Origin: Acidimicrobiia bacterium
GTDB lineage: Bacteria > Actinomycetota > Acidimicrobiia > Acidimicrobiales > CAIXPF01
Direction of reading: 5' to 3'
NCBI GenBank assembly: GCA_947476745.1
Contig: CANJRG010000001.1
Coordinates: forward strand, 124,001 to 188,000
Length of the DNA: 64,000 nt
Numbering within the stretch: the first letter of the stretch is position 1; every line of letters begins with the position of its first letter. Positions 25,159 to 32,555 of this stretch are shown here, in pieces. A model generated the notes under the pieces. That model worked only from the letters and a program-made list of their open reading frames with translations. It did no database searches and had not been told where the DNA came from. Made by a program: the position numbers and the translations under genes.

Positions 25159-26664
25159 CTAACCCCGTGCCCTGGAGGACACGCCATCCGCCACGGCCTG
25201 CGGTTGCCGGCAATCCGGCACCAGACGAGGCGTCCCCAAACCGGCCGGTATCGGACCGGCCGGTATCGGACCAGCTGGTACCGGGCCAACTGGTACCGGA
25301 CCAGCTGGTACCGGGCCAACTGGTACCGGACTGTCTCGTACGGCAGAGCCGACCGTGGTGGCGTCGGACAACGGCGCTTCGGCCGGCCCGGAACGGCTAC
25401 GGGCACGGACGCCGGCGAGCACGTCAGCGGCCTCGAGCGCCAGCCAGGTACCGGCCAGCGGGCCGAAGGCGGTGCTGACCGCCGGCCACGGGAAGAACAG
25501 GGCGGTGACGACCCCGATGCCGAGCAGGCAGAGCCCCTCGAGCCGGCGGACCGGACGAAGCGTGTAGCCATCGCGGCGCAGATACCACGAAGCCGCCGGC
25601 GCGGCCACGATCAACCCGTCGTAGAAGTACAGACGCGGGCTGAGCGCCACCATGGCCAAAGCGGCCATACCGACGAGCCGTAGGGCCGGCGTGGCGTCGT
25701 CGGCCCGGCGCCAGGCATGCAGGGTCACCGCCGCCAGGGCGACGCCGAGCACGCACCACAGCACCCAGGTCACCGCGGACCCGTCGAAGTTCCCGGCGAC
25801 CACCCGCAAGAAGGACAGGAGCGTGATCTGCTTCTCCATCGGGGCGTTGCCCTGTTCCTGCACGGTTGCCACCGTGCGCACGGCGTCCACGAAGCGGGGC
25901 CACGCCTCGATCGACACCGGCAGGGTGACGACCACGGCCGCCAGCACCGCAGAACCGGCATGACGGGCCAATCCCCGGCAGCGGCGCACCGCCAGCAACG
26001 GCAGGATCAGCACCGCCAGGTTCGGCTTGACAGCCAACAGCGCCAGACACCAGCCCGCTCGGCGGTCATCGCCCTGCTCCCAGTACGACGCCGCACCGAC
26101 CAGCGCCACCAGGTACAGCCAGCTGTACTGCCCGGTGATGAGCACCTGCAGGGTGGTCGGCGCGCACAGCAGCGCCGAGCAGAACACCAGGAACCGCCCG
26201 TCGCCGGCATCGGCGATCGTCCCGAGCCGGCGACACGACCACATCAGGCCACCCAACCCCATGGCCACGACCAGCGCGTAGGACGCGAAGTACGGCAGCA
26301 GGCCGAGCGGTACCGCCAGCGGTACGGCAAAGGGCGGATACAGATAGGCCCATTTCTCGTCGGCGGAGGCGGTGTAGACCGAGGACCAGTTCCCGCTGAG
26401 AGCGCGCCACCCGGCGTTGTCGAACGCGACCCAGTCGCGGTCGAGGAGTTCCGGGCGGCCGAAGGCCGAGATCAGCCACAGGACCAGGACCGTCAGGAAC
26501 AGCCCGAGCCCGACCAAGTGGCCGATCCGCCGCCGACGGAGGGCCGGCGAGCTGGTGAAGGCTTGCACAGCTTCTTGTCGGCAGAACTCGCCGTCTTCCT
26601 GACACCCGTTCGCTCCCACCGTGGTCGCTCCCACCGTGGTCGCTCCCACCGTGATCGATCTCAC
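25159..26664 (-). CDS. Polytopic membrane glycosyltransferase, GT87/DUF2029-like
   Basis: This 501-residue protein has around ten hydrophobic segments between residues 45 and 415. The GT87/PimE-like (GT-C fold) pattern includes an early Asp in LLDRDWVAFDNAGWRAL, WAYLYPPFAVPLAVPLGLLP, TGQYSWLYLVAL and LLAVKPNLAVLILPLL, which fits transfer from a polyprenyl-phosphate mannose on the outer face. The acceptor is unknown; pilin or a cell-envelope glycolipid is possible given the location. The C-terminal 80 residues are hydrophilic and include PVPAG-type pentapeptide repeats. The start is uncertain because the first 20 codons consist of a second 15-bp repeat (TVGAT copies). Confidence 0.75.
   Translation of the reverse strand: MRSITVGATTVGATTVGANGCQEDGEFCRQEAVQAFTSSPALRRRRIGHLVGLGLFLTVLVLWLISAFGRPELLDRDWVAFDNAGWRALSGNWSSVYTASADEKWAYLYPPFAVPLAVPLGLLPYFASYALVVAMGLGGLMWSCRRLGTIADAGDGRFLVFCSALLCAPTTLQVLITGQYSWLYLVALVGAASYWEQGDDRRAGWCLALLAVKPNLAVLILPLLAVRRCRGLARHAGSAVLAAVVVTLPVSIEAWPRFVDAVRTVATVQEQGNAPMEKQITLLSFLRVVAGNFDGSAVTWVLWCVLGVALAAVTLHAWRRADDATPALRLVGMAALAMVALSPRLYFYDGLIVAAPAASWYLRRDGYTLRPVRRLEGLCLLGIGVVTALFFPWPAVSTAFGPLAGTWLALEAADVLAGVRARSRSGPAEAPLSDATTVGSAVRDSPVPVGPVPAGPVPVGPVPAGPIPAGPIPAGLGTPRLVPDCRQPQAVADGVSSRARG
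25241..25330. repeat. 15-bp minisatellite, six units, in the glycosyltransferase C terminus
   Basis: Six 15-bp units in two subtypes (CCGGCCGGTATCGGA and CCAGCTGGTACCGGG/CCAACTGGTACCGGA) encode repeats such as PVPAG and PIPAG on the minus strand. The alternating subtypes indicate higher-order duplication. Confidence 0.9.
26611..26655. repeat. 15-bp tandem repeat, three units, at the glycosyltransferase 5' end
   Basis: Three copies of CGCTCCCACCGTGGT, the last with one change, encode TVGAT-like repeats if translation starts at 26664. The repeat makes the true start ambiguous. Confidence 0.85.
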
Positions 26665-26694
26665 GGGACCGCCAAACCCCGGAAAACGTCAGCA

Positions 26695-26725
26695 GGCCGT
26701 CCCGGGCGTGTGGCCCGGGACGGCC
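26695..26725. terminator. Hairpin terminator after the Flp pilin gene
   Basis: A perfect 12-bp stem, GGCCGTCCCGGG with CCCGGGACGGCC, encloses a 7-nt loop just downstream of the pilin stop on the minus strand. It probably isolates the highly expressed pilin from the glycosyltransferase gene. Confidence 0.85.
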
Positions 26726-26744
26726 CGCTGGTCGGCTGCAGACC

Positions 26745-26963
26745 TCACCCGCCGGCGGCGGTGGCCGAGCTGAGGGTGGTGCTGGTCTTGTTGAACACGC
26801 CGGCGATCGTCGATCCCAACGTTTTGACCGCCACGATGATGGCGACGGAGATCAGCGCCACCAGGAGCGCATACTCGGCGGCGGTCGCCCCTTCACTACG
26901 GTTGCGCAGTGCCACGGCCCAGGCTTGGACCGTGGCCGCCGTACGCATGCTCAATTCTTTCAT
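26745..26963 (-). CDS. flp: Flp-type pilin (major subunit candidate)
   Basis: This 72-residue prepilin has a basic leader and the processing motif SEGATAAEYALLVALISV, in which TadV-type peptidase should cut after Gly25, leaving Glu at position +5. A 22-residue hydrophobic helix follows, and the tail is Ser/Thr/Ala-rich. GGAGGAAA precedes the ATG. It is on the opposite strand from the assembly operon and about 1.7 kb beyond it, with its own terminator, so expression can be set separately. Confidence 0.93.
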   Translation of the reverse strand: MKELSMRTAATVQAWAVALRNRSEGATAAEYALLVALISVAIIVAVKTLGSTIAGVFNKTSTTLSSATAAGG

Positions 26964-27197
26964 CGGATCGTTTCCTCCATGGACACTCGGGCACCGGACC
27001 ACTCCAACGTGAGGCGTGAGGCGAATCGAGACAACTCCACGTCGGACGATCCGATACAGACCGTGCCGGAAGCGCCACCGGAAAACCCCCGGTTCGGCGC
27101 CTCGACGCAGCCGCTGCAGCCGGTTCGGGAGGTCCTGGGCCGAATGTCCCACCCAAGGAAAGTGAAGACCGGGCCAAGACGCGCCGATACCTAGCTC

Positions 27198-27941
27198 GTG
27201 GCATTGACAAACTTCGCACCTCAGATGGTCAGGGATTTCCAGCCGGCCAACATCGCCGGCGCCGCCATCGGCGGGCGGGTCGTGATCGTCGACCAGCACG
27301 CGCTGGTCGCCGAGAGCATCGCGCTGGTGTTGCACACCGCAGAGGTGGCGACCTCCATCACCCGAGATTCCTCCATCGACGCCGTGGTCCGTCACGTCCG
27401 CGCCTTCGATCCGGACCTGGTGCTCGTCGGGGCGACCAACAGCGACGCCATCGACACCGTACGTACCCTCACCCGCGCCGGGGTCAAGGTCGTCGTCGTC
27501 ACCGACGGCACCGACCGCATCAAGGTCGCCAGCTGCATCGAGGCCGGTGCCACCGGCGCCATCGCCACCACCGATGCCGTCGATGTGCTGCTCATGGCGG
27601 TGCGCGAGACCGTGGCCGGCCGCCGGCTGCTGTCGCCGACCACCGAACGCGACCTGCTCGGCGAGCTGCAGCTGCACCGCCGCGACCACGCAATGCGCCT
27701 CGCCAAGTTCCAGAACCTCTCCAACCGCGAGTCCGAGGTGCTGTGGGCGCTGATGATGGGCAAGTCGGCCGGTGAGATCGCCGACGAGTCCTTCGTCTCC
27801 ATCGCCACGATCCGCAGCCAGATCAAAGCCATCCTGCGCAAGCTCGAGGTCAACTCGCAGCTCGCCGCCGTGGCCCTCGCCTACCAGGCGGGCTGGACCC
27901 GCGAGGCGTTCCGGACCTCCGGCAACATCCGGAACTTCTGA
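27198..27941 (+). CDS. LuxR/NarL-type regulator with a pseudo-receiver domain
   Basis: This 247-residue protein has a response-regulator receiver fold (about 28-140) and a C-terminal LuxR helix-turn-helix (NLSNRESEVLWALMMGKSAG to about residue 235). The phosphoacceptor Asp is absent: the third strand reads DLVLVGATNSD, with Gly in its place. The usual acidic pair is reduced to IVDQH, and the conserved Lys before the last helix is missing (GATGAIATTD). It therefore cannot use normal Asp phosphorylation. It is divergent from flp across 234 bases, so control of pilin transcription is a reasonable inference. The GTG start was chosen from the frame; no strong ribosome-binding site was seen. Confidence 0.82.
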   Translation: MALTNFAPQMVRDFQPANIAGAAIGGRVVIVDQHALVAESIALVLHTAEVATSITRDSSIDAVVRHVRAFDPDLVLVGATNSDAIDTVRTLTRAGVKVVVVTDGTDRIKVASCIEAGATGAIATTDAVDVLLMAVRETVAGRRLLSPTTERDLLGELQLHRRDHAMRLAKFQNLSNRESEVLWALMMGKSAGEIADESFVSIATIRSQIKAILRKLEVNSQLAAVALAYQAGWTREAFRTSGNIRNF

Positions 27942-27965
27942 CCGATCGGCGCGCCAGGGCCAGGT

Positions 27966-28556
27966 TCAGAGGACCCAGGCCCGCAGCAGCTCGGACCCGC
28001 TGACGGCCCAGTCCTCGGCGACGACGGCGAACTGCAGGTGGTCCTCCCACTCGCCGTTGATCTGCAACAGGCCTACCGCCACGCCCTCACAGCGAATCTG
28101 CAGCTTCTCCATGACCCGTCGGCTGGGCTGGTTCCGCGGGACGATCGAGATCAGCAACCGGTGCAGGACGAGGTCCTCGAAGGCGAAACGGGCGAGCATG
28201 ACCACCGCCTCCGGGCAGTAGCTGTTCCCGGCCTGCTCGACATCGACCCAGTAGCCCACGTTGCCGGCCTGCACCGGCCCCCGCTGCACGGCCGAGAGGT
28301 TGATCTCGCCACTGAAACGGCCGTCGACGAAGATCCCGAAGCCGTACCCGGTGCCGAGCTGTCGCTCCCGCTGCCGGGCGGAGCACCGGGCGGCGAACGC
28401 GTCGAAGCTCTCCGCCGGGTCGGGCTGACCCGGCATACGTCGGGGTTCCCACCGGGTGAGCCAGTCGACGTTTCGCCGGCGCACCGTCTGGAACGCCCCG
28501 AAATCCGAAACGGTCAACGGACGCAGGACGACCCGCCGGCCGGTCAGCGTCGACAT
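27966..28556 (-). CDS. GNAT acetyltransferase, RimJ/RimL-like
   Basis: This 196-residue protein looks like the ribosomal-protein N-acetyltransferase branch: RRVVLRPLTVSDFGAF at the start, FSGEINLSAVQRGPVQAGNVGYWV, the CoA-binding turn around NSYCPEAVVMLARFAFEDL, and HRLLISIVPRNQPSRRVMEKL near the end. It acts in the cytoplasm; the substrate, a ribosomal protein or small amine, is not determined. The ATG lies 7 bases after the aminotransferase gene, so the two are probably cotranscribed. Confidence 0.85.
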   Translation of the reverse strand: MSTLTGRRVVLRPLTVSDFGAFQTVRRRNVDWLTRWEPRRMPGQPDPAESFDAFAARCSARQRERQLGTGYGFGIFVDGRFSGEINLSAVQRGPVQAGNVGYWVDVEQAGNSYCPEAVVMLARFAFEDLVLHRLLISIVPRNQPSRRVMEKLQIRCEGVAVGLLQINGEWEDHLQFAVVAEDWAVSGSELLRAWVL

Positions 28557-28563
28557 GTGGGCC

Positions 28564-29658
28564 TCAGCGATCGAGCAGCTCGGCGAGCGCACCGAGCAGC
28601 AGGGTCACGTTGCGGCTGCGCGCCGTGTGGCCCATGAGCCCGATCCGCCACAGCTTCCCGGCGTAGGCACCCAGACCGCCGCCGATCTCGATGCCGTGCT
28701 GGACCAGCAGCTGCTTGCGCAGCGCGGCCTCCTCGGAGCGCAGCGCCTCGGGAACCCACACCGTGGTCAGCTCCGGCAGCCGGTGACCCTCGGCGGCGAA
28801 GAGCTCCAGGCCGAGCTCCGCAAGCCCCTCGTGCAGCTGGGCACCGACCGCAGCGTGGCGGGCCCAGGAGTTCTCCAGCCCCTCCTCGAGCACCGCACCG
28901 AGCGCGGCGTGCATGGCGAAGACCATCGAGATCGGCGCCGTGTGGTGATACGCCCGGGCACCTTCGCCGGTCACGTACTTGGCGATCATGTTGAGATCGA
29001 GGTACCACGATGACGGACGCTCGAGCAGCCGTTCCCGGGCCCGTTCCGACACGGTGAGCGGCGACAACCCCGGCGGACAGCCCAGGCACTTCTGCGTACC
29101 CGAGTAGGCGAGGTCGATACCCCAGCCGTCGATCTCGAGGGGAATACCCGCCAGCGAGGTCACACAGTCGACCAGCAGGAGGGCATCGCCCTTCAGCTCA
29201 CCCAGCGGAACGATGTCGTTGCGCACCCCGGTGGAGGTCTCGGCGTGCACGACGGCGATCATCGCCGGGGACGGGTGGGCGTCGGCCAGCTGCTGCGGGT
29301 CGATGGGCTGGCCCCACGGTGCGTCGACGCGAACCACGTCCGCGCCGCAGCGAGACGCCACGTCGCACATTCGCTCGCCGAACACGCCGTTCACCCCGAT
29401 TACGACCGCGTCCCCGGGCCGGACGAAGTTGACGAAGGAAGCCTCCATGCCGGCCGAACCGGTGGCACTGACGGGGAAGGTCAGCGGGTTCGCGGTCCGG
29501 AACACCTGACGAAGCCGCTCGGAGGTCTCGGCGAGCACCGCAATGAACTCGGGATCGAGGTGGCCGAGCATCGGCCGTCCGAGGGCCAGCGTCACCTCGG
29601 GGTAGGGATTGCAAGGTCCGGGACCCATAAGAACGCGATCGGTCAGCACGAGGGGCAT
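28564..29658 (-). CDS. PLP-dependent alanine/serine-glyoxylate aminotransferase family protein
   Basis: This 364-residue class V aminotransferase opens with LMGPGPCNPYPEVTLALGRP and LGHLDPEF, typical of alanine-glyoxylate and serine-glyoxylate enzymes. The PLP Lys lies in YSGTQKCLGCPPGLSP near residue 195, preceded by LLVDCVTSLAGIPLEIDGWGID, whose Asp contacts the pyridine nitrogen. The RIGLMGHTA segment near the C terminus holds the substrate-carboxylate Arg. The donor and acceptor are not fixed by sequence. It leads a two-gene unit with the acetyltransferase. Confidence 0.9.
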   Translation of the reverse strand: MPLVLTDRVLMGPGPCNPYPEVTLALGRPMLGHLDPEFIAVLAETSERLRQVFRTANPLTFPVSATGSAGMEASFVNFVRPGDAVVIGVNGVFGERMCDVASRCGADVVRVDAPWGQPIDPQQLADAHPSPAMIAVVHAETSTGVRNDIVPLGELKGDALLLVDCVTSLAGIPLEIDGWGIDLAYSGTQKCLGCPPGLSPLTVSERARERLLERPSSWYLDLNMIAKYVTGEGARAYHHTAPISMVFAMHAALGAVLEEGLENSWARHAAVGAQLHEGLAELGLELFAAEGHRLPELTTVWVPEALRSEEAALRKQLLVQHGIEIGGGLGAYAGKLWRIGLMGHTARSRNVTLLLGALAELLDR

Positions 29659-29693
29659 CGTAGTGACCGGCGGCGATCGCCGCAGCCGGTCGT

Positions 29694-30626
29694 TCAGCGC
29701 ACCGACCCCCGGAGGAGTTCCCCGACGATCCCGTCGAGCAGGTCGTTCTCGGACACCCGCACCTCGTCGAGGCCGAAATAGCGCATGATCGCCACCACCG
29801 CGCAGCTGCCCCCGACGATGGTGTGGCCGCGGGCCGGGTCGAGGCCGGGGTTGTGCAGGCGATCGGCATGGGACTCCGTGACCAGCGTGCGGAACACGTC
29901 CTCGGCGGCGGCGCGGGTGAGCACGAACCCGTTCACCTGTTGCGCGTCGTACTCGATAAGGCCGATCTCCACCGCCGCCATGGTGGTGAAGGTGCCGCCG
30001 AGGCCGATGAAGGTGCGGGCCTCGCGCAGCTCCGGGATGGTCCGGGCCACCTCATCGACATGGGCCTCCACGATCGACAAGGCCGCAATCAGCTCCTCGG
30101 GCCGCGGCGGATCGTGCTCGATGTACGCCTCGGTGAGCACGGACGCCCCGAATGCGGCGGAGAAGACCCGTTCGCAATGCTCCGAGCCGAGGGCGAACTC
30201 GCAGGAGCCTCCCCCCAGGTCCACCGTCACGAAGGGCGCGCCGGCCCGGTCGAGCCCAGCGGTGGCGCCGGCGAAAGCGAGGGCACCCTCCTCATCGCCG
30301 CTCACCAGCTCCAGGTCGAAGCCGAGCACCTCCGACGCCGGGGCCAGGAAGGCGGACGGATCCTCGGCCAGCCGGACGGCCTCGGTCGAGATGCCGCGTG
30401 CCCGCAGGACGCCCAGCTCATCCATCTGCCGGCGAAATTCGCGCAGGGTGTCCAGGGTGTCCGCCAGCCGGCTCTGCTCGAACGTGCGGCGTTCACTCAC
30501 CCCCCGGCCGAGGTGGGTGATCACGGACCGTCGCAGCAGGTCACCATGCCCGTCGCTGACGAGTAGCCGAGCCGACTGCGTGCCCACGTCGACCGCGGCG
30601 ACCACCGCAGCGTCGGACCCGCTCAT
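29694..30626 (-). CDS. ppx: Ppx/GppA-family exopolyphosphatase or pppGpp phosphatase
   Basis: This 310-residue ASKHA-fold hydrolase shows the phosphate-1 loop VDVGTQSARLLV, the catalytic-region SGDEEGALAFAG and the phosphate-2 loop TVDLGGGSCEFALG, then GLGGTFTTMAAVEI. The length fits the short mycobacterial Ppx1/Ppx2 type without a C-terminal HD domain. The ATG overlaps the DUF501 gene stop as ATGA, as in the mycobacterial Rv1025-Rv1026 pair. Confidence 0.9.
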   Translation of the reverse strand: MSGSDAAVVAAVDVGTQSARLLVSDGHGDLLRRSVITHLGRGVSERRTFEQSRLADTLDTLREFRRQMDELGVLRARGISTEAVRLAEDPSAFLAPASEVLGFDLELVSGDEEGALAFAGATAGLDRAGAPFVTVDLGGGSCEFALGSEHCERVFSAAFGASVLTEAYIEHDPPRPEELIAALSIVEAHVDEVARTIPELREARTFIGLGGTFTTMAAVEIGLIEYDAQQVNGFVLTRAAAEDVFRTLVTESHADRLHNPGLDPARGHTIVGGSCAVVAIMRYFGLDEVRVSENDLLDGIVGELLRGSVR

Positions 30627-31117
30627 CGGGGCGCCACGGAGAGCTCGCCGGCCGGCCGTTCGGCCACGGCCAGGTGGTCGGCGACCCAACGCCCGACCGG
30701 GTCGTCGACCCCGGCGAGGTAGGCCGCGTAATGGGCGTGGAGGCACTTCACACCCCGGCGGGTGCCACCGACCCCGCCCGTCGGACGCGGTCCCTGGTGA
30801 CCCGCGGGCAGCAATGCATCGCGTTCGGCCTGGTGACGGGCGTGCAGGGCGTCGAGCGCGTCGAGCCCGACCTCGGCCTCGGCGCGGTCGACGCCCCCTT
30901 CGGCCTCGAGCCGACCGACGAGCACCTTGGCCCGCGGCCCGACCAGCCAGTACCGGGTCGGCATCGGGGTCCCGTCGTCGAGCAGCGGGGCGTTCTCGAT
31001 GACCAGCGGGTTCCCGGCGGCATCGCAGGCCGCCACCCGGAACGCGGCCCGGGGCGGGCGACCGAGCAGCTCGGTCACCGCGGCCCGCTCGGCCTCCGAG
31101 GCGACGAGATCAGCCAC
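30623..31117 (-). CDS. DUF501 family protein
   Basis: This 164-residue protein of unknown function belongs to a conserved actinobacterial family normally found between ftsB/divIC and ppx. Seen are the LLGRPPRAAFRVAACDAAGN start, NAPLLDDGTPMPTRYWLVGP, a GGVGGTRRGVKCLHAHYAAY block with conserved Gly, Cys and His, and the VGRWVADHL end. The Cys/His cluster could bind a metal or nucleotide, but this is not established. The GTG at 31117 overlaps the coxG stop by 8 nt. Confidence 0.88.
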   Translation of the reverse strand: MADLVASEAERAAVTELLGRPPRAAFRVAACDAAGNPLVIENAPLLDDGTPMPTRYWLVGPRAKVLVGRLEAEGGVDRAEAEVGLDALDALHARHQAERDALLPAGHQGPRPTGGVGGTRRGVKCLHAHYAAYLAGVDDPVGRWVADHLAVAERPAGELSVAPR

Positions 31118-31817
31118 GACGGCGCCGCAGCCACCGGGTAGCGACCAGCAGCACCAGCACGGCGACCGCCACAGGGGCAAGCCGCTTGAGCATCGGGGCC
31201 CCGGTGGCACCGAGCAGGTCGACCGGCTCGACCGGCCCCGACGGCGTGATCCGGCGGACCACCGGCTCGGACGGGGCGGCCGGCTCGGCGACCGGGGCGA
31301 CGGGTTCAGCGGCAGGCGACCCGGCCGGCGCGCTCGCCACCGCAGCGGCAGGCTCGGCCGCGGACGGGGCCGGGCGGTCGGCGAGCACCTTGGCCTCGAG
31401 GTTTGCGACGAACTGCTTGAGCAGCTTCTCGCTCACTTCCGCCATCACGCCACGCCCGAACTGGGCGACCTTGCCGGTAACGGCCAGATCGGTGCTGACG
31501 GTCACCCTCGTCCCTGCACCAACCGGTACCAGCGTGGCGGTGATCGTGGCGTTGGCGTTGCCCTGACGGGCGTCACGGCCCTCAGCCCTGAGCACGGCCT
31601 TGTGGTTGGTGTCGTCCTTCTCGATGAAGGTCGCCTTGCCCTTGTAGTTCGCGGTGATCGGCCCGACCTTCACCTTCACCGACCCACGGAACTCCTCACC
31701 CTCGATCTCCTCGAGCTGGGCACCGGGCAGGCAAGGGGCGATGCGCTCGACGTCGGTGAGCAGCGCCCAGGCCTCTTCGATGGGGCGGTCGACTTCGAAC
31801 TCGGTGTTCAGTTGCAT
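31110..31817 (-). CDS. coxG: CoxG-like carbon monoxide dehydrogenase accessory protein (SRPBCC fold)
   Basis: This 235-residue protein has an N-terminal CoxG/SRPBCC domain (about 1-150) with VDRPIEEAWALLTDVERIAPCLPGA and KVKVGPITANYKGKATF, a long Ala/Pro linker, and a single C-terminal membrane helix (VAVAVLVLLVATRWL) followed by a basic RRRRG end. Known CoxG proteins anchor CO dehydrogenase to the cytoplasmic membrane and help pass electrons to quinone. GAGG lies 5 nt before the ATG. It is separated from the other cox genes by about 5 kb. Confidence 0.88.
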   Translation of the reverse strand: MQLNTEFEVDRPIEEAWALLTDVERIAPCLPGAQLEEIEGEEFRGSVKVKVGPITANYKGKATFIEKDDTNHKAVLRAEGRDARQGNANATITATLVPVGAGTRVTVSTDLAVTGKVAQFGRGVMAEVSEKLLKQFVANLEAKVLADRPAPSAAEPAAAVASAPAGSPAAEPVAPVAEPAAPSEPVVRRITPSGPVEPVDLLGATGAPMLKRLAPVAVAVLVLLVATRWLRRRRG

Positions 31818-31932
31818 GGTGCCTCTGTGCCTCCGTCGGTTGCACCGGAGTGCCCGATGCCTGCTTCGCCGAAGTCCAGCGTAGACAACCGGCCGACCTC
31901 CAACGGACGGGTGGCCGACGCCGGAGCCGTGC

Positions 31933-32493
31933 TCACCGTCGCAGACGCTGCAGGTCCTCGACGGTGTCCACATCGAGCGGTTCACCGTCGCAGGCCACCT
32001 CCACCACCAAATCCGGTCGTCCGCGCATCACCGTGCGGGCCCCCTCGTCCCCCTCCGCCGGCAGGAGCGGCCAAACCTCGCGCCCGAGGCGGACCGGGTT
32101 ACGGCGTTGCGTCCCGTAGCAGGCCACGGCGATCGGGCTCGGGCAGGCCGCCACCCGACGCCAGGCATCGGTGGTGACCCGGGGCTGGTCGCCCAAGCCG
32201 ACCACGACCGCTTCGTGGCCGGCGGCGGCCGCCACTGCCACCGCTCGCCGCAACGAGCCGGCTTGGCCCTGCGCCCAGTCGGGGTTGTGTACCAGTGTGA
32301 CCCCAGCAGGGACCAACGCGGTCAGCTCGACCGCTCCGTCGACGACGATCACCTCGTCGAACCCGGCAGCGACCACGGCATCGAGGGCATGACAAACCAC
32401 CGGCCGACCATCGAGGTCGGCCAGCAGCTTGTGAGTGGGACCGGAGAACCGGCTTCCCGCCCCGGCCGCGAGCACCACCGCAGCCACCGTCAT
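31933..32493 (-). CDS. MobA/MocA-like molybdenum cofactor nucleotidyltransferase
   Basis: This 186-residue NTP transferase has the nucleotide-binding signature VVLAAGAGSRFSGPTHKLLA, the metal-binding VGLGDQPRVT segment and the acceptor motif RRNPVRLGREVWPLL. Small proteins of this type (MocA, or CoxMoco enzymes) add CMP or GMP to molybdopterin for xanthine-dehydrogenase and CO-dehydrogenase enzymes. That suits the cox genes nearby and the bis-MGD formate dehydrogenase in this window. GGAG precedes the ATG by 8 nt. Confidence 0.85.
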   Translation of the reverse strand: MTVAAVVLAAGAGSRFSGPTHKLLADLDGRPVVCHALDAVVAAGFDEVIVVDGAVELTALVPAGVTLVHNPDWAQGQAGSLRRAVAVAAAAGHEAVVVGLGDQPRVTTDAWRRVAACPSPIAVACYGTQRRNPVRLGREVWPLLPAEGDEGARTVMRGRPDLVVEVACDGEPLDVDTVEDLQRLRR

Positions 32494-32555
32494 GTCGCTA
32501 CTCCGGTCGGTTCGATGGCCCGGACCGTTCGCGGCCCCGGCGGTCTGCTACCAGG

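Noticed and set aside
25241-25330. Possible CRISPR array
   Set aside because: The 15-bp units are contiguous without spacers and keep the reading frame of the glycosyltransferase, so this is a coding minisatellite.
25717-27012. 431-codon plus-strand frame across the glycosyltransferase and pilin
   Set aside because: It is antisense to two genes with clear membrane and pilin signatures and has Arg/Gln/His-rich shadow composition.
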